A stretch of 64,000 bases of DNA from Brachybacterium paraconglomeratum (GCF_003994255.1 NZ_ML133854.1:208208-272207); one strand, 5' to 3'; positions 42,613-52,651 are shown, counted from the first letter of the stretch. Made by a program: numbers and translations. Notes: a model not told the origin generated them from the letters alone.

Positions 42613-43443
42613 TCACACGTTGATGGTGACGTCCCCTGACTCGCGCAGCTTCCCGGCGATCTCGGTGGCGGCCTCGTTCTGCTGCTGCATGGTGGCCTGC
42701 TGGGCGAGCTGGTCCTTCATCTCCTCGAAGGAGGGGACCTCCTCGGCGGAGCCGCCGGCGGCGGACTGCTGCTCGACCAACGCGTCGTACTGGGCCTTCA
42801 GCTCCTCGTCGCTCGGCTCGGCGATGTCGGCCTCCTGCTCGATGTAGGTCGTGATCGCGAACTGCGAGGCGGCGTCCTGGCGGACCTGCTCCGCGGAGAT
42901 GCCCTGCTGCTCGAGGGCGCTGACCACCTCGTCCCCCGAGCCCAGACCGCTCTGCTTCGCGATCTCGTCGAGGGTGGTGTCGATGTCCTTGTCGCTGGCC
43001 TTGATGCCCGCGTCCTCGGCCCCCTGGCGCAGCAGCTCGTTGTTCACGAGCTGCTCGGCGACCTGGGTCTTCAGCTGCTCCTCGTCGGGCGCCTGCCCGC
43101 CGGCCTGCTGCTGCATCGCCATCTGCTGGTACTGGGACTGGTAGGTCTGGACGAAGTCGTCCTTGGTGATCTCCGTGCCGTTGACGGTCGCGACGACCTC
43201 GGGCACGTCGGAGACATCGGCCTCCTGGGCCTGCGGGTCGCCGGCCGCGCCGCCGCCGTCGGACGCGCCCGGAGCCGCCTGGCCGCCGCCGTCGGAGGCG
43301 GCCGGTGCCGCCTGGCCGCCGCCGTCGGACGCCTGCGAGGGATCGTCCTGCCCGCCGCTGCACGCGGCGGTCAGACCGAGCGCGGCGGTGAGCGTGAGCG
43401 CGGCGAGGGTGCGCCGCAGGGCTGAGGTGCTTCGGACCTTCAC
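42613..43443 (-). CDS. SurA N-terminal-domain lipoprotein
   Basis: 276 residues. Lipobox LTAAC places Cys28 as lipidation site. Residues 30-70 are a low-complexity linker with SDGGGQAAP repeats. The SurA_N-like region VVATVNGTEITKDDFVQTYQSQYQQM, then VAEQLVNNELLRQGAEDAGIKASDKDIDTTLDEIAK, is typical of periplasmic-type chaperone/PPIase lipoproteins on the outside of Gram-positive membranes. No PPIase domain follows. GTG start after AGGAGG. Confidence 0.85.
   Translation of the reverse strand: MKVRSTSALRRTLAALTLTAALGLTAACSGGQDDPSQASDGGGQAAPAASDGGGQAAPGASDGGGAAGDPQAQEADVSDVPEVVATVNGTEITKDDFVQTYQSQYQQMAMQQQAGGQAPDEEQLKTQVAEQLVNNELLRQGAEDAGIKASDKDIDTTLDEIAKQSGLGSGDEVVSALEQQGISAEQVRQDAASQFAITTYIEQEADIAEPSDEELKAQYDALVEQQSAAGGSAEEVPSFEEMKDQLAQQATMQQQNEAATEIAGKLRESGDVTINV
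43251..43340. repeat. 33-nt coding tandem repeat in the SurA-like gene
   Basis: cgccgccgtcgg recurs at 43251, 43284 and 43317, a 33-nt period of about 2.7 copies encoding SDGGGQAAPxA units. It lengthens the linker between lipid anchor and domain; copy number may vary between strains. Confidence 0.6.
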
Positions 43444-43747
43444 TGTGCCTCCTGGGATCGTTGGCCCGGGCGACGGTACGCCCCGAACCCTGGTGCCGCG
43501 TTCCGGAACCGCCCAGGAAGCCGGTCACAGCGCCGACGGCGTGGGACGAATCACGAAATGGTAACGGTGTGAGTCGTGTGCGAGGTGCTGTGCCCCGGGG
43601 GAGCGCGCTGTCCGACGGTCGGGGCACGAGGACGCGCTCCCGCTGCGCGGTGCGCCGACACGGGACAAGCCCGCCCGTCGCCGGGCGCCGCGCGACGCGA
43701 CAGTGGCCCGGACGCCTCTCGGCGTCCGGGCCCCTGCGGGCGGGTCA
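43444..43747. promoter_or_regulatory. SurA-like gene promoter region
   Basis: 304 bp without a gene. It holds the motif acggtgtgagtc (43564-43575), also found upstream of the Rpf gene, and the TipAS terminator (43705-43732). GTAACGG next to the motif is reminiscent of envelope-regulator (MtrA-like) sites, which is a guess. No clear -10/-35 pair. Confidence 0.4.
43705..43732. terminator. Terminator of TipAS gene
   Basis: Perfect 12-bp stem ggcccggacgcc/ggcgtccgggcc with loop tctc, 15 nt past the stop of the minus-strand regulator gene. Confidence 0.75.
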
Positions 43748-44524
43748 TCACTCGAGGTGCTCGAGTGCGTAGACCGTCATCGCGTCGCGGACGTGCTCGG
43801 CGAAGGGCCGGCCGTCGACCGTGAAGGTCGCCCCGAAGCGGGGATCGGCGACGTACATGTCGCCGATGCCGACGAAGGCCTCGGCACCGGGCCGCTTCCC
43901 GCCCCATCCCGCGCTGATCCAGGTGTACAACCGGGCCGTCAGCGCTTGGACTTCCTCGTGCTCCGCGGGCAGCTCGCGCGCCGAGGTGTCGGCGAAGCCT
44001 GCCACCAGGGCGTCGACCTCCTCGCGGAAGCCCTCCTTCTCCGTGTCGCTCAGCGAGCGCCACCACCGGTCGGAATCGGCGTAGGCCTGCTCGCCCCACC
44101 TCTCCTCGACCTCCTCGCGGTGCTGCGTGTGGTCGAATCCGTCGAACATCGTGTCCGTCATGAGCTCTCCTCCTGTCTCGAGAATCCGGATCGTGGACTG
44201 CACCGAGGCGACGATGCGGGACAGGCGCTCCTGCTCCCGCTCGAGCTGCGCGGCATGCGCCCGCAGCGCGGAGACCGTCTCGACCTGCTCGTCGAGCACG
44301 CGGCCGATCTCGGGAAGCCCGAGCCCCAGCTCGCGCAGGACGAGGATCCGCTGCAGACGCAGCAGGGCCGCGCCGTCGTAGAACCTCTGCCCGCCGTGAC
44401 CGGTGCGGCTCGGGGTGAGCAGCCCCACCTGCTGGTAGTGGCGCAGGGTGCGGCTGGTGACGCCGGTGCTGCGGACGATCTCCTGGATCGACCACTCCCG
44501 GGCCGGGTGCCGTGGCGACTCCAT
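43748..44524 (-). CDS. MerR-family regulator with TipAS domain
   Basis: 258 residues. MerR DNA-binding domain at about 10-80 (SIQEIVRSTGVTSRTLRHYQQVGLLTPSRTG, then RFYDGAALLRLQRILVLRELGLGLPEI), a coiled dimer helix, and the TipAS antibiotic-recognition domain at about 135-258 (HREEVEERWGEQAYADSDRWWRSLSD). TipAS traps thiopeptides and other drugs and turns on its own promoter. The promoter upstream has the matching 19-bp spacer with a palindrome. ATG after GAGGAGG. Confidence 0.92.
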   Translation of the reverse strand: MESPRHPAREWSIQEIVRSTGVTSRTLRHYQQVGLLTPSRTGHGGQRFYDGAALLRLQRILVLRELGLGLPEIGRVLDEQVETVSALRAHAAQLEREQERLSRIVASVQSTIRILETGGELMTDTMFDGFDHTQHREEVEERWGEQAYADSDRWWRSLSDTEKEGFREEVDALVAGFADTSARELPAEHEEVQALTARLYTWISAGWGGKRPGAEAFVGIGDMYVADPRFGATFTVDGRPFAEHVRDAMTVYALEHLE

Positions 44525-44562
44525 GGCTCCTCCTCTCGACGGTCTCCTTCGGTGCGATGACG

Positions 44563-44593
44563 ATCATTCCCCTTGACGTCGCGTCAAGCGCAA
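44563..44593 (-). promoter_or_regulatory. MerR-type autoregulated promoter of the TipAS gene
   Basis: On the minus strand: -35 TTGCGC (44593-44588), 19-bp spacer, -10 AATGAT (44568-44563). The spacer carries the palindrome cttgacg-tcg-cgtcaag (44572-44588). A 19-bp spacer with an internal dyad is the hallmark of MerR-activated promoters, where the regulator twists DNA to align the elements. Confidence 0.75.
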
Positions 44594-44746
44594 GGGGGCG
44601 GAAGAAGAATCTTCGCCGGGGCCGCGACGCGGGCCGGGCGAAGAGGTGGACCTGGGCCGGGGGAGGGACCTGGGTTGGGGGAGGGACCCGGGTCGACGGC
44701 GGAACCCGGGCCGTGCGAGAGGGCCGGGGCGAGCCCCGCGGGGACG

Positions 44747-44790
44747 ACGACGCCCGCCGGACCGTGCGGGGCACGGACGGCGGGCGTCGT
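44747..44790. terminator. Terminator of the sugar-acid operon
   Basis: Thirteen perfect outer pairs (44747-44759/44778-44790) and an inner 6-bp stem ccgtgc/gcacgg with loop ggg. Lies 166 nt after the stop of the last gene on the minus strand. Confidence 0.65.
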
Positions 44791-44955
44791 GGGGGAGGCG
44801 TCTGCAGAAAGGGGACTCAAGTGGCACGTCAAGGAGCTCATCGCTGCGGCGTGCCGCCTGAGTCCCGATTGTGAAGGCGGGCCCACGTCATGCAGCTGGG
44901 TCCGGGGCGTGCGCGTCAGGCCGGAGTGACGAGTCGCCCGGCGGGCGACCGCGGC

Positions 44956-45804
44956 TCAGTAGCCGATGGACCTCAGGTACTCGCGGGACTCGCGGATGCA
45001 GTCGATCGGGTCGCGGCCGTAGGTGTCGTCCTGCTCGATGAGGAAGTACTCGGCGCCGGCCTTCTCCGCGGCGGGCAGCAGTGCGGGCCAGTTCATGTTT
45101 CCCTGGCCCACCTCGGCGAACTGTCCGAGGGAGAGGAAGGTCCCGTAGAACTCCTTCATGTCCATCTCGCCGGCGTCGAAGCGCTTCACGGCGTCCTCGG
45201 GCATCGGCGCGACGCGGAAGTCCTTGACGTGGATGAGCTTGCAGGCGCCGGTGTAGGCCTCGAGCATGTCCAGCGGAGCCATGCCGCCGCGCTGGACCCA
45301 GTGCAGGTCCACCTCGAACAGCAGCGAGGGGGCGACGCGGCGCACGATGTCGAAGATCCGCTCGCCGTCGAACTGGATGAGGTCCACGTGGTGGTTGTGG
45401 TAGCAGAGCGTGATCCCCTTCTCCGCGAGACGGGCCGCATAGGGCTCGACGGAGGCCGCCCAGTCCTCGACCGCCTGCTTCGAGGTCATCGCCGAGAACG
45501 GCATCATGCCGATGCGCAGGAAGCGCGCACCGGTCTTCTCGCACGCCTCGACGGCGCGGTCGAACTCGGTCTCGAGCGCGAAGCCGTTGCCGCCCGGGGC
45601 GATCGAGACGCTCATCGCGGCGGTCTCGACGCCGAGGTCAGCCTTGCCGCGCACGAGGTCGTCGATGAGCTCGTCGGTCATCTCCACCTGGGAGACCTCG
45701 ACGGCATCGATGTCGAGCTCGCGCACCTGGCGCAGGACCTCGTACATCCCCTTCTCGTCGATCTGATCCTTGAGCATCATGAGCTGGAGTCCGAGGACGG
45801 GCAT
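44956..45804 (-). CDS. Sugar phosphate isomerase/epimerase
   Basis: 282-residue TIM barrel of the AP-endonuclease-2-like family: GLQLMMLKDQIDEKGMYEVLRQV, ITLCYHNHHVDL, LLFEVDLHWVQRGG, KLIHVKDFR and YFLIEQDDT supply the metal-binding Glu/Asp/His positions. It probably isomerises a keto-sugar or inositol-type intermediate. Third gene of an operon with a dehydrogenase and a GPH transporter. ATG after GAAGGAGA. Confidence 0.86.
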   Translation of the reverse strand: MPVLGLQLMMLKDQIDEKGMYEVLRQVRELDIDAVEVSQVEMTDELIDDLVRGKADLGVETAAMSVSIAPGGNGFALETEFDRAVEACEKTGARFLRIGMMPFSAMTSKQAVEDWAASVEPYAARLAEKGITLCYHNHHVDLIQFDGERIFDIVRRVAPSLLFEVDLHWVQRGGMAPLDMLEAYTGACKLIHVKDFRVAPMPEDAVKRFDAGEMDMKEFYGTFLSLGQFAEVGQGNMNWPALLPAAEKAGAEYFLIEQDDTYGRDPIDCIRESREYLRSIGY

Positions 45805-45895
45805 GGGTGTTCTCCTTCGAAGAGTGCGGTGGCGGTGGTGGTGCGGGCGCGGCCCGGGCCGACGGGACGTCGACGCCGGGCCGCAGGACGAGCGC

Positions 45896-47068
45896 TCAGG
45901 AGCGGGTGGGGAACTTCCCCTCCTCCTCGATGCGCTTGTTGAGCTCGGAGAGGTACTCCTCGGCCGGGTAGTCCACGAGGTCGATCTCGCGGCCGGTCCA
46001 GGCCGACAGCTGCATGCCGGAGGCCAGGCGCACGCCGTTGATGCCCTCGGCGCCGTCGGCGATCAGCGGGGTGCCGTCGTTGACGTGCGCCGCGAAGTTG
46101 GTGAGGACGTCGATGTGCTGCTGGCCCCAGGCCGACTCGTAGGTCTTCTCCTCGACGGTGTACAGCGAGGAGGGATCCATCTCGCCGCGGAACAGCTTGG
46201 CCACGTCCTGCATGGTCATCTTGTCGCTGAGGCTGCGCTCGTCCTCCGACAGGCGGTAGACGGTGACCTTGTTCGACTTGTCGACGACGACCTTGCCCTT
46301 GTCGAACAGCAGCTCGAGGCGGTCGGTGCCGATGATGTCGTTGGTCGAGGTCATGAAGTGGCCGGTGACGCCCTCGCCGAAGTCGACGAGCGCGTTGACC
46401 TCGTCCTCGGTGGCGATGTCGCGCTGGAAGCCGAAGGCGAGCTTCGCGAAGACCTTCTTCGGGGCGCCGGCGAGCCACTGCCACAGGTCCAGCTGGTGGG
46501 GAGCCTGGTTGACGAGCACGCCGCCGCCCTCGCCGCCCCAGGTCGCGCGCCACTCGGACTGGTCGTAGTAGCCCTGCGGGCGCCACCACGAGGTGATGAT
46601 CCAGGAGGTGTGGCGCAGCCTGCCGAGCTCGCCGGACTCGATCAGCGCCTTGAGGTCGGTGTAGACCGGGTTGGTGCGCTGGTTGAACATGATGGCGAAG
46701 GTGGTCTCGGGATGCTCGGCCGCGAAGGCGTTCATCTCCTCGACCTGCTTGGTGTAGACGCCCGCGGGCTTCTCGGTGAGGGTGTGGATGCCCTTGCCGA
46801 TCGCGGTGATCGTCATCTCGGGGTGGAGGTAGTGCGGCACGGTGGTGACCACGGCGTCGACATCCCCGGAGTCCACCATCGCGACGTAGTCGTCGTAGAA
46901 GGGGGTGCCGGCGTGCTTCTCGGCGGCGGCGTCCTTCTTCGCGGGATCGGTGTCGGCGATGGCGCCGAGCGTCATGCCCGCGATCTTCCCGTCGGCCAGG
47001 AGGCCGGCGTACATGCCGCCCTGGGCGCCGAATCCGATGATGCCGAGGCGGACGTTCTTCTCCGACAT
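45896..47068 (-). CDS. Gfo/Idh/MocA-family oxidoreductase
   Basis: 390 residues. N-terminal Rossmann domain (RLGIIGFGAQGGMYAGLL), the EKPAG motif (LTEKPAGVYTKQVEE) near 108, and a C-terminal beta domain. These NAD(P)-dependent enzymes act on sugars, inositols or their derivatives. ATG after CGGAG. Middle gene of the operon; 91 bp before the isomerase. Confidence 0.9.
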   Translation of the reverse strand: MSEKNVRLGIIGFGAQGGMYAGLLADGKIAGMTLGAIADTDPAKKDAAAEKHAGTPFYDDYVAMVDSGDVDAVVTTVPHYLHPEMTITAIGKGIHTLTEKPAGVYTKQVEEMNAFAAEHPETTFAIMFNQRTNPVYTDLKALIESGELGRLRHTSWIITSWWRPQGYYDQSEWRATWGGEGGGVLVNQAPHQLDLWQWLAGAPKKVFAKLAFGFQRDIATEDEVNALVDFGEGVTGHFMTSTNDIIGTDRLELLFDKGKVVVDKSNKVTVYRLSEDERSLSDKMTMQDVAKLFRGEMDPSSLYTVEEKTYESAWGQQHIDVLTNFAAHVNDGTPLIADGAEGINGVRLASGMQLSAWTGREIDLVDYPAEEYLSELNKRIEEEGKFPTRS

Positions 47069-47232
47069 GGTGTCTCCGTTCTGTGGTGGTGCCACGCTCC
47101 CGGGAGGGGACGCGGATGGATCTGGTGGGACCGAGGAGCGAGGGGAGGGAGGGGAGGAGGAACGCGCTCTCCCTCTTCATCGAGCCTATATGCGTCGGCA
47201 GACCCGTGACCGGGGCCGCCGATGCACGGGGA

Positions 47233-48672
47233 TCAGGCCTGCTCGGTCGCCGAGGCGGCGGTCGCCGCGTGACGCTCCTCGAGGATCGCGACGTTCTCGT
47301 CGACCCGCTTCTTGGTCAGCGGGTACCAGAAGACGAGGGCCAGCAGCGAGACCAGCAGCAGCAGGGCGGGGACGAGGGTGCCGAGGGTGTAGATGCCGTC
47401 GAGCACGGACTGGCTCTGCTCCACGCCGCCGGACTGGTAGCCGATCCAGCCGAGCGCCCAGCCGACGAGACCGCCGGCGATCGCCTGGCCGAGCTTGCGG
47501 GACCAGGAGTACATGCCGTACACGGTCGCGTCGTTGCGCTCGCCGGTGCGGATCTCCTGCAGGTCGATCACATCGGTGATGAACGCCCAGATGAGGATGT
47601 TCAGCGCGGAGACGCCGAGCATCAGCAGCGCGTAGCCGACCATGAACACGTAGGGGCTGTCGGTGCGGATCACGAACAGCAGCACGCCGGAGATCACTCC
47701 GAGGATCAGGCCGACGGCGCCGACCTCCTTCTTGCCGAACGTCTTGGCGAGCTTCGAGGCGACGGGGACCAGCAGCAGGGTGGGGGCGAGGCCCACGAAG
47801 TTCACCAGGCTCAGGAGCTGACCGTCGTTGAAGTACTCGTTGAGCATGTACGGCATCATGCCGCCGAGCATCATGAAGGCGACCAGCATGAACAGGGCGG
47901 TGGCGATCAGGCCGGTGAGGCTGCGGTTGGTGAGCATCGAGCCGAGCGCCTGGCCGAGGCCCTGGCGCTGCTCCTTCTGCTTCGGCGGGGTGGTGATGCG
48001 CTCCTCGACGTTCACGAAGCACAGCAGGTAGCAGATCACGGCGAGGACGCCGCAGCCGAGGGCGGCCCACATCATCCGGGTCCCGGACATCTCCGACTGG
48101 CCGGAGACCTGGACGAAGACGACCAGCGGCAGGAGCACGGAGATCGCGAGGTTCGCGAGGGTGCCGCCGAGGGAGCGGAACACGGACAACGAGGCGCGGT
48201 GGCCGGGATCGTTGGAGATCACCGAGGCCATGGAGCCGTAGGGGATGTTGATCAGGGTGTAGAAGACCGAGCCCCACAGGATGTAGGTGGCGATCATCCA
48301 GGCCAGGCGGGTGCCGTAGGCGCCGTCGGCCACGAAGGGCGAGAACATCAGGAACGCCGTGATGGTCACCGGGACCATGATCCGCAGCAGCCAGGGCTTG
48401 AAGCGGCCGGAGCGACCGGGCTTCAGGGTGTCGATCAGACGCCCGGCGCCGATGTCGGTGAACGCGTCGAGGATGCGCGCGACGAAGAGCAGAGTGCCCA
48501 CGTGGGCGGCGCTGATGCCCATGACGTTCGTGTAGAAGATCATGAAGAACGTGGACTGGAGGAGGAACGTGAAGTCGTTCCCCCAGTCGCCGAACATGTA
48601 GCCGAGTTTGTCGCGCCAGCTGAACGGCCTGATGTCCTTCTTCTGTTGGGGTGTCGCTGCGGTGGTGCTCAT
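47233..48672 (-). CDS. GPH-family (MFS) sugar/glucuronide cation symporter
   Basis: 479 residues, twelve transmembrane segments of the glycoside-pentoside-hexuronide:cation symporter family: KLGYMFGDWGNDFTFLLQSTFFMIFYTNVMG at TM1 and the loop GRLIDTLKPGRSGRFKPWLLR. It likely imports the sugar handled by the two downstream enzymes. ATG after AAGGAG. First gene of the operon; no LacI/GntR regulator in view. Confidence 0.9.
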   Translation of the reverse strand: MSTTAATPQQKKDIRPFSWRDKLGYMFGDWGNDFTFLLQSTFFMIFYTNVMGISAAHVGTLLFVARILDAFTDIGAGRLIDTLKPGRSGRFKPWLLRIMVPVTITAFLMFSPFVADGAYGTRLAWMIATYILWGSVFYTLINIPYGSMASVISNDPGHRASLSVFRSLGGTLANLAISVLLPLVVFVQVSGQSEMSGTRMMWAALGCGVLAVICYLLCFVNVEERITTPPKQKEQRQGLGQALGSMLTNRSLTGLIATALFMLVAFMMLGGMMPYMLNEYFNDGQLLSLVNFVGLAPTLLLVPVASKLAKTFGKKEVGAVGLILGVISGVLLFVIRTDSPYVFMVGYALLMLGVSALNILIWAFITDVIDLQEIRTGERNDATVYGMYSWSRKLGQAIAGGLVGWALGWIGYQSGGVEQSQSVLDGIYTLGTLVPALLLLVSLLALVFWYPLTKKRVDENVAILEERHAATAASATEQA

Positions 48673-49174
48673 CGTCGAAGCTCCTTCGGGCTCATCCTTG
48701 AGTCGCGAGAGCGGCATGCGCGGGGGTGCGGGCTGCTCTGATCGCGGTGCTCTCCGGCGGACCGGCGAGGCGGGGTGTGGAGAGTCTGGTCAGGAGCGCG
48801 GAGGAGGTGGCGATGTTGCCGGAGGTTGCAGTGTTGCCAGATGGTCTCGAACTTGTTGCCTGGTGAGTAACGGAAGCTTCACCAGCGACGATGTTCTTGT
48901 CGCGACGAAGAGGTATCGGTCACATCGAGGGGTGCACGCCGCGGTTGTTCGTTCGGTTGCCAACGGTTGCCGGTGGGGGTCGGCGGTCGGTTCAGGTGTG
49001 CCGAGAGGCATTGTGCTCGGCGACGCTCGCCCGGGCGTCATCAGGGTCCCGGAGGCGCTGACACGGGAACGACGGACGGCCGGGCCGCCCACGAGGGGCG
49101 ACCCGGCCGTCCGGGAGGGGTGCGGCGGTGCCGCAGGCGGTCATCACCCCGTCGGGGCGCGGCCGCGGTGGGGA
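48673..49174. promoter_or_regulatory. Sugar-operon promoter region with GTTGC repeats
   Basis: 502 bp without a gene. tgttgcc occurs at 48814, 48832 and 48854, ggttgca at 48824, and cggttgccaacggttgccgg at 48954-48973. An inverted repeat ctggtga/tcaccag lies at 48860-48885. These look like binding sites of a LacI-type or related regulator of the minus-strand operon. The right part holds the Rpf terminator. I found no convincing -10. Confidence 0.45.
49073..49113. terminator. Terminator of the Rpf gene
   Basis: Twelve outer pairs (49073-49084/49102-49113), a C-A mismatch (G-U in minus RNA), five inner pairs cgccc/gggcg, loop acgag. 62 nt past the stop of the minus-strand Rpf gene. Confidence 0.72.
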
Positions 49175-50543
<1,369 letters not shown>

Positions 50544-51497
50544 TCAGCCCGCGTCCGGCGGGTCGAGCGCGGCGGCCGCCGCGGCGCGGTGCTCCTCCTC
50601 GCCGGTCTCCAGCACGTAGACGCCGTAGGCGAGCGGGGAGGCGGAGAACATCTCCTCCGCGTGCTCGCCGAGCCGTGGGTGGAGGGCGCCGCCGCCGTCC
50701 TCATAGGCGGCGAGGGTCGCCTCGAAGGCCTCCGGTGGCGCGCTCGAACGCTGGAACATCAGGTCCCGTGCCGGATCGCCGACGGCGGCGGTGGTCCAGT
50801 CGAGCACTGCGCTGAGCCGCTCGCCGCGCACGAGGGTGTGGCCGGGGTAGACCTCGCCGTGGGTGAGCACGCTGCGGTCCGGCCAGTAGGAGTCCTCTGC
50901 CAGCCACGCCTCCCACCGCTCCCGCAGCGCGGGCGCGATCGGGAAGGCCTCCGCGACGCGGGCGAGGTCCTCGCGCCAGCCGGCGCGGACCTGCTCCGGA
51001 GTGCGGGACGGGATCCCGGTGTCGGCGGCCGCGACCGGGTCCACGGCGTGGAGCTGGGCGAGGAAGGTGCCGAGAGTGCGGGCGTACTCGGACGAGGCCA
51101 TGTCCAGGTGCCACCGGACCGTGCCGTCGGGGTCGACGGTCAGTCCCGGGGTGCCGGGCAGGAGGGGATAGGCGATCAGGCGCTCCGTGTTGATCCGCCA
51201 GTCGGGGATCGCGACGTCCAGGTGCGGGGCGAGGTGGGCGAGCAGCCGGCCCTCGACCGCGGCGCGGGCCAGCACCTCGGCGCGACGGGGGATCCGCAGC
51301 ACCCAGTCCTGCCCGTCCCGCGAGCGGGCGAAGGCGACGCGGAAGTCGAGGCCGATCTCCTCGGTGCGCAGCGAGTCGCCGAGGAGATCGAGCCCGTGAT
51401 CGGCGGCGAGGGCGAGGAGCTGCTCGAGGTCGGCGGGCGGGGGAGTCCCGGCGTCGGCCGTGGCCGACGACGGGCTCGAGGGGGATGTCTCGGTCAT
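50544..51497 (-). CDS. Macrolide 2'-phosphotransferase-like kinase
   Basis: 317-residue aminoglycoside-phosphotransferase-fold kinase. Its N-lobe EEIGLDFRVAFARSRDGQDWVLRIPRRAEV closely follows Mph(A)-type enzymes, and PDWRINTERLIAYPLLPGTPG continues the match; Mph enzymes inactivate macrolides. The catalytic loop reads HGEVYPGH (213-220), with Glu where many kinases have Asp; the metal Asp in VLDWTTA is present. Minus-strand CAGACT (51509-51504) ends 6 nt before the ATG. Brachybacterium is known to carry an Mph(H) enzyme, so this may be an intrinsic gene. Confidence 0.82.
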   Translation of the reverse strand: MTETSPSSPSSATADAGTPPPADLEQLLALAADHGLDLLGDSLRTEEIGLDFRVAFARSRDGQDWVLRIPRRAEVLARAAVEGRLLAHLAPHLDVAIPDWRINTERLIAYPLLPGTPGLTVDPDGTVRWHLDMASSEYARTLGTFLAQLHAVDPVAAADTGIPSRTPEQVRAGWREDLARVAEAFPIAPALRERWEAWLAEDSYWPDRSVLTHGEVYPGHTLVRGERLSAVLDWTTAAVGDPARDLMFQRSSAPPEAFEATLAAYEDGGGALHPRLGEHAEEMFSASPLAYGVYVLETGEEEHRAAAAAALDPPDAG

Positions 51498-51604
51498 CCC
51501 GGCAGTCTGCCGGGTCGCGCGCACGACGTCATCCGGTTTCCCGGCCGACGGTGCGCCCGTCCGGTGCTCGCCGGCCGCGATGCCTGCCCGCGTAGGCTCG
51601 GGCC

Positions 51605-52450
51605 ATGCGCGGGATGCGAGGAGGCGTCGGCGCCTTGGCCCGGGCAGCGCTTCTCGCGCTCGCCCTGGTCACGGCGGTGCATCTCGGGGCGCAGCTGCGC
51701 GGCGGCGGGCCCGTCGCCGAGGTCACCCAGCCCCTGCTCATGCCGCTGCTGCTCGGTGCGCTGCTGGCCGGGACGGAGCCCCCGCGCGGCCGGCTCGTCC
51801 GGCTCTTCGCGCTGGGGCTCGTGCTCTCGTGGGCGGGGGACACCCTCCCTCGGTTCCTCGACGGTCAGGCGCAGTTCCTCGCCATGCTCACCAGCTTCCT
51901 GCTCGCCCAGATCGTCTACGCGCTCGCGCTGTGGCCGCTGCGGGGAGGGTCGCTGCTCGCGGCGCGATCGCCGGGCAGGTCCGCGGCCCGGAGCGCGGGA
52001 TCCCGGGGTGCAGAGGGCCGGGAAGCTCGGAGCCGCGGCGACGGGACGGGGCGCGCCCTCGCCGGCCGCGCGGCGGTGCTCCCCTATCTCGGCGCCGCCG
52101 TGCTGATCGTGGGGCTGTGCACGCCGTCGGCCGGGGTGCTGCTGCCCGCGCTGGTGGTCTATGCCGCGGCGATCTGCGCGATGGCGGTTCTGGCCACGGG
52201 GCTCGGAGTGCGCGGCGGGATCGGGGGAGCGGTGTTCGTGGTCTCCGACTCCCTCATCGCCCTGAACACCTTCGACGTGCTCACGCTCCCGGCGCACGAG
52301 GTGTGGGTGATGGCGACCTATGTCGCGGCGCAGGTGCTGCTCGTGCTCGGCGTGCTGGGGCACCGCGCCCGGGCCGGACGACGGCCGAGAGATGGCGCTG
52401 GGCGTCACGATACGGCGTTATCGCCGCATCGTGACGCCCAGCGCCCGTGA
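51605..52450 (+). CDS. YhhN-family membrane protein
   Basis: 281 residues, about eight transmembrane segments of the YhhN/TMEM86 lysoplasmalogenase family (LLMPLLLGALLAG; FALGLVLSWAGDTLP; VFVVSDSLIALNTF). An Arg/Gly/Ser-rich insert of about 40 residues (about 120-160) splits the core, which is unusual. TAGGCT (51593-51598) ends 6 nt before the ATG, leaderless. The terminator hairpin begins inside its last codons. Confidence 0.8.
   Translation: MRGMRGGVGALARAALLALALVTAVHLGAQLRGGGPVAEVTQPLLMPLLLGALLAGTEPPRGRLVRLFALGLVLSWAGDTLPRFLDGQAQFLAMLTSFLLAQIVYALALWPLRGGSLLAARSPGRSAARSAGSRGAEGREARSRGDGTGRALAGRAAVLPYLGAAVLIVGLCTPSAGVLLPALVVYAAAICAMAVLATGLGVRGGIGGAVFVVSDSLIALNTFDVLTLPAHEVWVMATYVAAQVLLVLGVLGHRARAGRRPRDGAGRHDTALSPHRDAQRP
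52394..52445. terminator. Terminator overlapping the end of the YhhN gene
   Basis: Eighteen perfect outer pairs (52394-52411/52428-52445), an A-C mismatch, five inner pairs cggcg/cgccg, loop ttat. It ends 3 nt before the TGA, so the last 18 codons are part of the hairpin. Confidence 0.72.
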
Positions 52451-52500
52451 CCGACCAGGGTCCTGAGGGCCGACGGGCGGCGAGCCGGGGGATGCCGGCC

Positions 52501-52593
52501 CGATGGGGCTGCCCGGCTGGCGGAGGCTGCCCGATGGGGCTGCCCGGCTGGCGGAGGCTGCCCGATGGGGCTGCCCGGCTGGCGGAGGCTGCC
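52501..52593. repeat. Three perfect 31-nt tandem repeats
   Basis: The unit cgatggggctgcccggctgg followed by cggaggctgcc is repeated three times exactly (52501-52531, 52532-52562, 52563-52593), with a partial fourth after. Lies between convergent genes; 31 is not a multiple of three, so it is not coding. Confidence 0.85.
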
Positions 52594-52651
52594 CGGTGGG
52601 CTGGCCGGCCGGGGGCGGCACGGTGAGCCGCCCGGCCGGGCGGGCCCCCGC

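Larger units (their letters stand above)
44525..44955. other. Intergenic region between sugar operon and TipAS gene
   Basis: 431 bp without a gene. Besides the TipAS promoter and the operon terminator it contains a 16-nt direct repeat gggggaggGacc-Y-ggg at 44659-44674 and 44677-44692, 18 bp apart, in a purine-rich tract of unknown role. No credible reading frame. Confidence 0.5.

Noticed and set aside
47089..47232. Small frame after a TAGGCT hexamer near 47188
   Set aside because: The ATG is only 2 nt after the hexamer and the frame runs antisense-free but out of phase through the dehydrogenase gene; likely chance.
48790..49092. 100-codon minus-strand frame
   Set aside because: It spans the terminator and the repeat-rich promoter region, with unbiased codon use and no ribosome site.
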